Positions 33,201 through 42,490 of a stretch of 64,000 nt of DNA are shown in pieces (position 1 is the first letter of the stretch; the number at the start of each line of letters is the position of its first letter). The DNA comes from Poa pratensis (lineage: Eukaryota; Streptophyta; Magnoliopsida; Poales; Poaceae). Both the position numbers and the translations under genes were made by a program. The stretch is taken from positions 14,119,042-14,183,041 of the forward strand of contig CAMZMU010000107.1 in assembly GCA_947311845.1 (NCBI GenBank), written 5' to 3'. The notes under the pieces are model-generated. The model worked only from the letters and a program-made list of their open reading frames with translations, had not been told where the DNA came from and did not search any database.

Positions 33201-34818
33201 AGCTACACGTGCCTCCAAAGGAATTCACAAACCAAGAAAATATACCGACGGTACTGTTCGATGGTGCCTTTCGACTGTGGCTGATGAGCCAGCAAATTTA
33301 CAAGATGCTATGGACAATGTAAATTGGAAGGCGGCCATGGATGAGGAGTATGACGCTCTCATTAAGAATCAAACCTGGAGGTTAGTTCCTCCCCGACAAG
33401 GTACAAATATAATTGATTGTCGCTGGATTTATAAGATAAAGAAGAGAGCAGATGGTTCCATTGATAGATATAAGGCTCGCCTTGTAGCTAAAGGGTTCAA
33501 GCAACGATATGGTATTGACTACGAGGATACATTCAGTCCAGTGGTTAAAATTGCTACTGTTCGACTTGTTTTGGCACTCTCTGTTTCTAGGGGATGGAGT
33601 CTGCGACAGTTGGATGTCAAGAACGCGTTTCTTCATGGCGTTCTGGAAGAGGAGGTTTATATGCGACAACCACCTGGGTATGAAAACAAAGTGCAACCAC
33701 ATTATGTATGCAAGCTTGACAAGGCGCTATATGGACTAAAACAAGCACCCCGTGCATGGTATTCTCGGCTGAGCTCTAAACTCATTACTTTGGGATTTGT
33801 TGCTTCCAAGTCTGATACATCACTTTTCATTTACCACAAGTCCAATATTACCATCTTCATGCTCATATACGTGGATGATATTATTGTTGCTAGCTCTTCA
33901 CCGGCTGCCACAAATGCTTTGCTCAATGATTTGAGGTCAGATTTCGCATTGAAAGATCTTGGTGATCTTCATTATTTTCTGGGAATTGAAGTTCAGAAAG
34001 TTAGTGATGGTCTTGTTCTCTCACAAACCAAGTATGCTCAAGATATTCTAGCTCGTGTTGGCATGAAAGGCTGCACGGGTATGATTACACCCCTGTCCTC
34101 TTCTGAGAAGATTACAGCGAGGGAGGGAGATTTATTGGGTCCTGATGATAGTACCAAGTACAGAAGCATGGTAGGTGCATTGCAGTATCTCACTCTGACG
34201 AGACCAGATATATCCTACTCAGTTAACAAAATATGTCAGTATTTGCATGCTCCCACTACAGTACATTGGACGGCTGCCAAACGTATATTGAGGTATGTGA
34301 AGCACACGATTGGAACTGGACTAACTTTTCTGAAGTCCGATTCTACATTGGTTAGTGCTTTCTCTGATGCAGACTGGGCAGGCTGTGTAGATGATCGACG
34401 ATCAACAGGTGGTTTTGCTGTTTTCTTTGGACCAAATCTTATTTCTTGGAGTGCAAAGAAGCAAGCTACAGTATCTCGGTCTAGCACTGAAGCAGAATAT
34501 AAGTCCTTGGCAAATGCTACAGCTGAGGTAATATGGGTCCAATCATTGCTTGAAGAACTTGGTGTCAAGTTGAAGCAACCACCTGTGTTATGGTGTGATA
34601 ATCTGGGAGCAACTTATTTGTCAGCTAATCCAGTGTTCCATGCAAGAGCAAAGCACATTGAGATAGATTTTCATTTTGTCAGAGAGAGAGTTCTAAAGAA
34701 GCAATTGGAAATTCGGTTTATTCCTTCAAAGGATCAGGTTGCAGATGGTTTTACAAAACCACTTCCGGTGCGTAACTTCGAGGAGTTTAAACATAATCTC
34801 AACTTGAGTAAGTTGTGA
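30286..34818 (+). pseudogene. Copia Gag-Pol polyprotein with three frameshifts
   Basis: Begins MASSSSSPVINLG. It contains Gag, a zinc knuckle (CQICNKEGHSAKDCWW), protease (DTGATHH), GAG-pre-integrase (WHSRLGHPA), integrase ([21 protein letters not shown]), reverse transcriptase ([22 protein letters not shown], catalytic YVDDI) and RNase H ([17 protein letters not shown]), ending at 34818 with [10 protein letters not shown]. The frame changes three times, each equivalent to one missing base: about 30495 (APK to VPNPDYD), about 32030 in an A8 run (LLKK to DVFSAFVNF), and about 32892 (DRRP to LDQSPP). No domain is lost. Confidence 0.93.
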
Positions 34819-34829
34819 TTAAGGGAGGG

Positions 34830-34998
34830 TGTTAGAATTAGTTACGTAATATGTGTTCGATACAAACTTGTACTGGACCTGGAGTCCAACCCCTCTGTAT
34901 TGCTAGCACCGCAACGTGCGTGTATAAATAGAAAGCCCCAGGGACTCGGGATTCATCCGAGTAGACCCTAATCAATCTACCTGATCGTATTCTTTACA
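34830..34998 (+). repeat. 3' LTR of the full-length Copia
   Basis: 169 bp, with no difference seen from the 5' LTR over its whole length. Confidence 0.93.
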
Positions 34999-35495
34999 TT
35001 GAAGACCCGGTTCAGCATCTCTGCTTCGTCACGGCGGGCCATGACGCCCCACAGGTCCGCGCCATGCGCCAGCCTGAATGGCGTCTCCACCGCGGGGTCG
35101 TCGCTCTTGAACCAGTCGGGGAGGTGCATGGCCGCCCCGACGAGGTGCTTGTTGGTCTGGGAGAGCACGAACGGAGAGAGGCCACTGTCGTCGTCCACCA
35201 AGAGGCGAGAGACCGGCGTGAGGCGGTAGGTGCCCTCCTCCCCTGCGGCGGCAATGTCAAGATCAACAGTAAAGATACCTGACGCGGCGAGGAACCTCAT
35301 GAGGCGGGCCATGCATGGCCTTTTGCTCTCCGGTACAGGGACCGCGGCGAGGATGTCGGCGAGGGAGGCGCCTCCGCCGCGGAGGTGGATGGCTTTGGGG
35401 ATCCCGAGCTTGATGGCGCAGTCAAGGTCCATGGACTTGAGGTAGCCGAAGGTGATGTTGCAGAGCTCGGCGTGTGCTTCTACGTTGGATACCAT

Positions 35496-35958
35496 GACTG
35501 ATGAGCACGAATGATTCGGGTCTCCTGATGTAGGTGTATTAGACAATGACACACAAGCCAAGTTTACAAAGGATATACTGACAGCAAATCTTTGTGCTGT
35601 ATATATGAACTGTGATGTGCTTATATTTGGGAACTCTTTAATGAAAATATCTGGAACTATTTATGTATGAGATACACCATTAAGGCAGTAATAATATTTC
35701 CACGTCCCAGGACTTATCTAGACGTTTCTGAAATAGAAAAAATGAATATCTTTAATAATGCATTAATGAATTTCACGTATGAGGAATTATCTTCTTGTGC
35801 CCAAAAGGCGCATTCCCTTGGAGAGTAGTTTCACGTTTTCCATGTCGCCTCTAGGCGTTTTCTCCACAGCGTGAGTAGCACTATTACTATATATTGTGAT
35901 GTTTGGACGTTAGTACTATTTCCAAGATCTAAGTTTCATCAGATTTACAGCCGGGCAA
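35496..35958. promoter_or_regulatory. Shared divergent promoter between O-methyltransferase and CYP71E-like P450
   Basis: 463 bp between the two start codons, with genes transcribed outward. A TATA-like tract for the methyltransferase lies at about 35598-35606 (gtatatatg, minus-strand use). One for the P450 lies at about 35888-35895 (ctatatat), about 65 bp before its ATG. The interval is otherwise AT-rich and non-coding. Confidence 0.5.
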
Positions 35959-38900
35959 ATGGACAAGGTGCTCCTCTCTTCGTGCGTACCTCGAGAGCAA
36001 GAATGGCAGCTGATCCTGTTCTTAGGATTAGCCCTGGTTTCTCTCCTGCTCTTGACGAGGAAGAAAGGGCGGATGAGCAAGCTACCGCCGGGCCCGGCGA
36101 AGGTGCCAATCCTTGGCAACCTGCACCAGCTCGGCCCGCTGCCACACCGCACCCTGCGAGATCTAGCTCGGGTCCATGGGCCGGTGATGCAGCTGCGGCT
36201 CGGCAGGTCGCCGGCGGTGGTGCTCTCCTCGGCGGAGGCGGCCTGGGAGGCGCTGAAGGTCCACGACCTGGACTGCTGCACGCGGCCCGTGTCCCCGGCC
36301 ACGGAGCGGCTCACTTACGACCTCAAGACCGTGGCGTTCTCGCCGTACGGCGCGTACTGGCGCCATGCGCGCAAGCTTCTGGTGGTCGAGCTCCTCAGCA
36401 CACGCCGTGTCAGGGCCGCATGGTACGCACGACATGAGCAGGTACTGTATTACAACCTTCCTTAAATTTTGACTGTTATCTTCTTGTGCTCCTCTTGATC
36501 TTGATTCGTTGTAGAATCACAATATGTCGACTTCTCGCTCGACCACACGTCTAATTGCCATGATTTGTTGTAGATTTACAGTTTGTCGACTTCTCGCTCG
36601 AAGACAAAACTAATTGTTATGATTCGTTGTAGATTAACAATTTGCTTGACTTCCCACTCCATGATAAGTCTAACAGTCATGATACATTGTAGATTCACAA
36701 TTTATCGACTTCTCGCTCCAAGACAAGTCTAATGTCACGATTCGTTGTAGATTCACAATTTGTCGACTTCTTACTCCGCGATAAGCCTAGTTGTCATAAT
36801 TCGTTGTAGATTTGCAATGTGTCGACTTCACGCTCCGGCGAAAGTCTAATTGTCGTGCTAGATTGTTTACGACAATCATCACCAATTTCAATTTGGCAAA
36901 TTAACAAGCATGACTCGTGTATTATCGGGCTATCCATTCATGCTAGCAGACGCGTTTGATACACCACCTTGTGGGCCACCAGCCTTACCAAAATACATGT
37001 CGGCTACGTAGTGGGATACAGTGGCGGAGCTGGGGTTCGTTGTTTTGGGGGGGGGGGGGGGGGGGGGGGGGGAATGGGTTAATTCCATACGTTTCTTCAA
37101 AAAATGCTCATGTGAGGGGGGGGGGGGGGGGGGCTGACCTTAGGGATGACACCTGCAGGATATGGGTAAGGGTGGAGCCACCCATACCCTTACCCGTCTC
37201 CCTCAACCTTACCTGTCACCCGTACCCGTACCCTTGTGCCGGTACAACTTTTCCCCATACCCTTCACCCGACAGGGTAAAGGGTTACCCGCAGGTAAAAC
37301 ACCTTCGTTTGCAACACAACAGATTGAGTAGAAAATAGTCGTAGAAAACATCGTATAATCATATAACTTTAACCAGCAACACATTTTAAACCACAACGGA
37401 GAATTATGAATAGCAGCACATTGTCAAAAGTAACAGATTGTAAACAGCATCACATATACATATAAACAGCAACACTTGCGCATAAGTCAACACATGTAAA
37501 CAACAACACTTGCGCATAAACAGCAGCACATTTTAATGATAAACAACAGTACATAGTTATAAAACAGCAACACGTAGTCATACAATTTAAGTTCACAAAC
37601 ACACGATTGGAAGACTTTTGGCACATTAGGTCATTATTTATACACACTTGTCAGTTGTCACATATTTAGAAGGGTACTTGGGTACGCGGGTATGGGTTTT
37701 ACGAACCCATACCTGTACCCTCTCCACCCGATGGGTACAAGATTTCCCCATTTACAAACCCATGGGTATTTTATTCTCGTAAACCCTTACCCTAATAGAG
37801 TCTTTACCCGTAGGGTACGCGGGTAATGGGTACCCATTGGCATCCCTATCTGACCTAAACGTAGCTCCGCCGCTGGTGGGATACACCGCCTCGTGAAACC
37901 ATGCTCTCCGGCCTCATGTAGAAACATGGTTTCATTAAAGACAACTTCAGTGGTTTACCACAAGACATTTTGCTTTGACGTCTCCATCCATGGTGATACA
38001 CCTCACCCTATAATCCTTGATCGTTAGGCTTCTACTGCAACAGATTTTAATAGAGACAAGAACTAGAACACAACCACAAATCAAAGACTCGATGACGACT
38101 AAAGGTGCTAACATGCACATGCATGACTCTTTGATTAATATAACTCCCCGGAGGAAATTTTGCATTATCGCTTGCACGAATGATCCCGAAACCTATGGTG
38201 ATGGAAGCTTACATGTCTCTCCAAGAATCGATCACATCAAAATAAACATACACCTACACATGGAAAACTTTTAGCCAAAGGCATGTATTAGTATGACACA
38301 CCATGCTTTTCTTCATACGTATTAGCTTCTCCCACGATCTCGTACGTGTAAAAGTGTATATACACACGTCCAAGATTACTCCATACTACAAACACTAGTA
38401 CCTTTCAGTAGGATACAAACATATGATTACACACTCAAAACTTCAATGTCTTAGCTCTTAAACCATGCACTCCCTCCTGGTTTGTTACTCCGCATCTTAG
38501 ATTTGTCTCCAGTCAAACGTTTCAGTGTTTGACTAAGTTTATAGACAAAAATATCAATATATATACCAAATCGATATATATATATATTGAAAATATTTTC
38601 TGTGATAGCTCGAATGATATTGATTTGGTATTGAGAATGTTGAAATTCTTTCCTACAAACTTTGTTAATATTTAAATTTTTTGACTTAAGACAAACCTAA
38701 TACACCAAGTAAAAAAGGAGCCGAATTGAAGGAGTACCTGATATGATCCGTTTTCACTGTCGGTTTTGTCTTGATAAGATTTTTTAACTAGAGCCTATTT
38801 TGATGTATATTTTGATGACTTTTCTTTTTTTCTCTACAAAGTTTGCATCCGACACGGTTTATATGCGGTTTATACAGTTGTCGCCGTGTTGGTGTAAAGT

Positions 38901-40398
38901 CACCAAGTGCTAACTTTTTACGGAATAGGTTGGCGATTTATGTGTTATTGGCTAGTAACAGAAGTGTTAATTCGAAATGAAACCAACACTGAAAATCGGC
39001 GGACTGTTTGAGTCACTGACCATTTTTTTACATATCCAAAATCAGTTAAATGCATTGATGCTATTATTTCTGTTTTAGCTCCCTGTGCACATAGCAATTT
39101 CATATTTTTGCTCGTATGCTTCTGCTAACATCAGTTTTTTGCACGCATTCTCTTAAATCATTTGCATAAAGAATGCCGCGGTTGCAGCTGGCGTTCTGCA
39201 GCGCAACGTGCGTCATTATAATTTCCGAAAATTAATGCATATGTAATGGATATTGATCAGGTGGAGAAACTGATGGGCACCCTGAAAAGTTTAGCTGGTC
39301 AGCCGGTGGTGCTAGACGAACACATCCTGAGGCTGTCCGACGGCGTCATCGGCACAGTGGCATTCGGCAACACCTATGGCAGCGACAAGTTCTCCCAGAG
39401 TAAGAGCTTTCAGCATGCGCTCGATGAGGCTAATGAGATGCTGTCCGGCTTCTCCGCCGAGGATCTGTTCCCCAGAACCGTCGGCCGCCTCCTGGACCGC
39501 CTCACCGGCTTCGTCGCCCGCCGCGAGCGGATCTTCCACCAGATGGACGGCTTTTTCGAGATGGTCATCGAGCAGCACCTGGACCCTAACCACGCCCCAC
39601 CTGAGAACGCCGGCGACCTCGTCGACGCCCTCATCGACATCGGGAAGGAGAACCGTGGCTTCACCAGAGACCACGTGAAGGCCATGATCTTTGTATGTTC
39701 CCAGTTCTTGATTACTTATAACCAGTAGTATCATCGTCAATCTATCATGGATCATTAACTTATGATGTGCACGTACGCAGACCACGTTCCTCGCAGGTAT
39801 TGGCACGAGCTCTGTGACAATCACGTGGGCGATGTCGGAGCTGATACGGAACCCGCGCGTACTGAACAAGGTGCAAACGGAGATCAGGGCCGCGATGCAG
39901 TGCGGTAACAGCGAGAGCAGGGTGCAACTGGACGACGTGCTGCCTAAGCTCAACTACCTCAAGATGGTGGTGAAGGAGACCTTGCGGCTGCACCCGCCGG
40001 CGCCGTTGCTGCTGCCGAGGGAGACTATCCGCGACATCCAGATCGGCGGCTACGACGTGCCGGCGAAGACTCGCATCCTCGTCAACGCGTGGGAGATCAG
40101 CAGGGACCCGACGAACTGGCCGGATCCGGATGAGTTTATCCCGGAGAGGTTCGAGGCGAGCGACATAGACTTCAGCGGCGGCCATCCCGAGCTGATGCCG
40201 TTCGGCACGGGGAGGCGGATCTGCCCAGGCATGTCCATGGCCGTGAGCACCGTGGAGTTCACGCTGGTCAACCTGCTCTGCCGCTTCGACTGGGCGCTCC
40301 CGGAGGGGACGACGGAGGTGAGCATGGAGGAAGAAGGAAGGATCATCTTCCACCGCAAGACGCCGCTCGTGCTCGTGCCAACCATTGCCACCGCATAG
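35959..40398 (+). CDS. Cytochrome P450, CYP71E-like, three exons
   Basis: Membrane-anchored haem monooxygenase of the ER, 510 aa. Exons are 35959-36441, 39261-39692 and 39781-40398, with GT-AG introns of 2819 and 88 bp, all phase 0. Seen: an N-terminal membrane segment (about 18-37), the hinge LPPGPAKVPILGN, a C-helix (AYWRHARK), an I-helix AGIGTSSVT (about 310-318), ExxR (ETLR, 371-374), PERF, and the haem loop FGTGRRICPG with Cys453. Blocks such as FSAEDLFP, VARRERIF and TSSVTITWAMSEL are closest, from memory, to the CYP71E subfamily, which includes the sorghum aldoxime-metabolising enzyme of dhurrin synthesis. The substrate is therefore only a suggestion. The I-helix lacks the usual acidic residue (G where D/E is expected). 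Intron 1 is swollen by a minisatellite, nested hAT elements and a Stowaway-like MITE. It is divergent from the methyltransferase. Confidence 0.9.
36501..36870 (+). repeat. Six-copy ~60-bp minisatellite in P450 intron 1
   Basis: Diverged units with the theme gattcgttgtagattcacaa..tgtcgacttct..ctc begin near 36503, 36562, 36621, 36681, 36738 and 36799, starting about 60 bp after the intron donor. Confidence 0.85.
37019..37875. mobile_element. hAT-type element, 857 bp, in P450 intron 1
   Basis: Ends are CAGTGGCGGAGCT and AGCTCCGCCGCTG (inverted), flanked by an exact 8-bp TSD, gtgggata (37011-37018 and 37876-37883), the hAT hallmark. No transposase. It contains two long G-runs (about 37049-37072 and 37118-37133) and a second hAT nested inside. 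A related element lies at 56114-56624. Confidence 0.88.
37141..37848. mobile_element. Second hAT-type element nested inside the first
   Basis: 708 bp with ends TAGGGATG and CATCCCTA and subterminal gggtaccc/gggtaa words, flanked by gctgacct (37133-37140) and tctgacct (37849-37856), an 8-bp TSD with one mismatch. Non-coding. Confidence 0.8.
38470..38734. mobile_element. Degenerate Stowaway-type MITE in P450 intron 1
   Basis: Left end CTCCCTCCTGGTTTGTTACTCC and right end GGAGCCGAATTGAAGGAG are imperfect inverted repeats of the Stowaway theme CTCCCTCC, followed by TA. The interior is AT-rich and non-coding. Confidence 0.65.
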
Positions 40399-40514
40399 CA
40401 TAGGATCTCATACTTTATAGTTGCAGCTAGCTAAACATGGTTGGAGTAGAGAGCGATCGATTGGACAAATAAGAGCTTAGCGTTGTCATCCCTTGCTGGC
40501 ATGTGTAGTACTGC

Positions 40515-40995
40515 TTACCGAAAAATCAATTCTACAACTACTTGGGGTCTTGGTCTTATCACAACCCTTCGTTTGCCTCAAGATTCGTGCATGTGTTTAC
40601 ACAAAACACCTTGGACTAATACTCATCTATCATTTGCACAGCCCTCCCTATTAAAAAAATGTTCAATGGTTGCGTATTGATCCATCTCCTTGGCATTCTT
40701 GTTCCACATAATCACTTGTTGGCCTATGTTGCTGCGTAACGAAAAGCCAATTCTACAACTATGTTGGCGTCTCCATCTTATCACAACCCTTCGAGGACTA
40801 GGCAGTGGCCTAGTGGCAAGGGGCGCAGTGGCGAACCCCAGCCTCAACGGTTCGACTCCGTCGGGAGCGAATTTGTGGAGTTTTCTCACTCGGGTGGGCT
40901 CTATCTTAATTAAAAAGTCCTGGGTGCTAGTGCCCTTGGATCTTGTTTTTTTATCACAACCCTTCATTTGATAAGATTTGTGCACGTTTTCACAG
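40515..40995. repeat. Local duplication, one copy interrupted by a SINE
   Basis: The segment caattctacaactac.tgg..tcttatcacaacccttc..gatt.gtgca occurs at about 40525-40600 and again at about 40747-40990. The second copy is split by the SINE at 40793-40950, so the first serves as an empty-site reference. Confidence 0.75.
40793..40950 (+). mobile_element. tRNA-derived SINE, 158 bp, with 15-bp TSD
   Basis: Flanked by ttatcacaacccttc (40778-40792 and 40951-40965). Polymerase III A box TGGCCTAGTGG (40806-40816) and B box GTTCGACTC (40850-40858) both match the consensus exactly. It ends in a T-run. Confidence 0.88.
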
Positions 40996-40999
40996 CCCA

Positions 41000-41800
41000 T
41001 GAGGAAAAGAAGGAAGCAATTAAAAGGAATAGAAGATGGAATGGCCCATTCGGTGGAGGGAATATGACGGAGAGATTAGCCTAGTTGGAGAGATTTGGCC
41101 CAATTTTAAATTCCTGATTTCCTAATACTTTTCTATTTTATTATTGTAGGAACACGTTATGAATGAATTATATAATTGGAAATATTTTCCAAAAAATCAA
41201 TAAATTACAGTTAATTAATATAACTTTATGGGCTTATTAGAAGTAGTTTCCACACAATTTTTGTGACACTATTTTATTTATCAGAAGTGTTGAAGGCATT
41301 TAACAAATCCCCAAAATTAGTTCAAGGGTTTATTAAACCATATTTGTTTTGAAAATCGAAATATAAATTATGATTCAAATAAGACCATATAAAATATTTC
41401 TAGACATATTCGTATATTTTGAATGTCATAATATCTCACTTTTGCAAATAGAAAGAAGTGATGGACAAATATTTGTTATGTTCCAAAAGTCAAATAGATA
41501 CGTTAAGAGTAAAGTGAGACACGATAAGATATTGATCCTCCATAGTTTGGAAACTCATATTATTCACTCTATTAAATAGTTTAAACATAGTTGGACAAAT
41601 ATTTTAGATGTCACTCGAATCCAAATTATTGAAATCAACACAGATACAATCAAAAAGTTACCCGGCCAAGATTTATGATTTGATTGTCATGTTAACGCAC
41701 TATTTTATATTGTTTTAAACCTAGGATGAGAAAGATTAAAGAAATTCTCAAAAGTTTTAATTTCTTCCGAAGTTTCAACCGAGACAGACAACTCAATCTT
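41000..41800. other. AT-rich intergenic sequence between the two P450 genes
   Basis: No gene, complete element or clear regulatory motif seen. Confidence 0.35.
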
Positions 41801-42178
41801 TATTATGTATTTAATTTAACATTCAAAATTGAGTTGTTACAGGCGCCACATGTATAAGATTTCTACATTGAGATTTAAAAAAAGAATCCGAACACTTGCA
41901 TGACCAAATTACGTTTGCATTTAGACAGCCAATCATTTTGAAGAGAATGGATGAATCTTCTGACTTTGTGTAGTCACATCGATGGATGCTATTATGTATT
42001 TAATTTAACATTCAAAATTTAGTTGTTACAGGCGCCACATGTATAAGATTTCTACATTGAGATTTAAAAAAAGAATCCGAACACTTGCATGACCAAATTA
42101 CGTTTGCATTTAGACAGCCAATCATTTTGAAGAGAATGGATGAATCTTCTGACTTTGTGTAGTCACATCGATGGATGG
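41801..42178. repeat. Near-perfect 189-bp tandem duplication upstream of the second P450
   Basis: 41801-41989 and 41990-42178 differ at only a couple of positions (for example aaattgag versus aatttag). Each copy contains aacattcaaaatt, cgccacatgtataaga and cacatcgatggatg. The array ends about 310 bp before the ATG at 42491. Confidence 0.92.
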
Positions 42179-42490
42179 TGATGCTTGGACGAACTTCCAT
42201 GTCTTTTCTTCTCCGGCCCAGAAATTTTCGGTTTGGATGTGGAATTCTGAGGCTGCGCGAGAAGGTCTTCGTGATCCATTTGTTCTTCTCTTCCCCTGCT
42301 GGCCTTCTCTCTTCGTCGGTTGGACAGCTAGCACCGCTGCTCCTCTTCTGTCCTTTTCCATACTGTACCAGCCGCATCCAGCTGGCTAGGTACGGCATAT
42401 GCAATGCACAAAAGCTAGGCATGGCTCCAAAATCCCTTCATAGCCCAAATAGTTCGGAACCCTTCTTCATCCTAGACAACACAACACAAA

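Larger units (their letters stand above)
30025..34998 (+). mobile_element. Full-length young Ty1/Copia retrotransposon inside an O-methyltransferase gene
   Basis: 4974 bp with two 169-bp LTRs that I read as identical and a 5-bp TSD, ttgaa (30020-30024 and 34999-35003). A primer-binding site complementary to initiator tRNA-Met (tggtatcagg, from 30194) and a polypurine tract (aagggaggg, 34821-34829) are in place. Gag, protease, integrase, reverse transcriptase and RNase H are all present in Copia order. LTR identity indicates recent insertion. It is related in sequence to the deleted Copia at 2.5-5.0 kb. Confidence 0.96.
29369..35495 (-). pseudogene. Plant O-methyltransferase gene split by a Copia insertion
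   Basis: SAM-dependent O-methyltransferase of the COMT/ZRP4-like class, acting on small phenolic, indolic or similar acceptors. The ATG is at 35495 (MVSNVEAHAELC). The dimerisation N terminus runs to about 35004, where the 4974-bp Copia element interrupts codons for RVFN-AGM. Coding resumes at 30024 with ASHSRFEMDF, the SAM-binding motif LVDVGGGTGTAA and LDLPNVI. After a short intron (29660-29745; donor GC, acceptor AG), exon 2 gives HILHDWDDEDC, containing the catalytic His region, and ends at 29369. Removing the element and one TSD leaves 771 + 291 coding bases in one frame, about 353 aa, the normal family length. Apart from the insertion, no stop or shift is visible. It is transcribed away from the adjacent P450. 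The upstream in-frame extension to 35561 begins at TTG and was not used. Confidence 0.9.

Noticed and set aside
35496..35561. N-terminal extension of the O-methyltransferase to 35561
   Set aside because: Begins at TTG. The ATG at 35495 gives a normal family N terminus.
36501..36870. Regularly spaced repeats considered as a CRISPR-like array
   Set aside because: The whole ~60-bp unit repeats, including the spacers, with divergence, inside a plant intron: an ordinary minisatellite.
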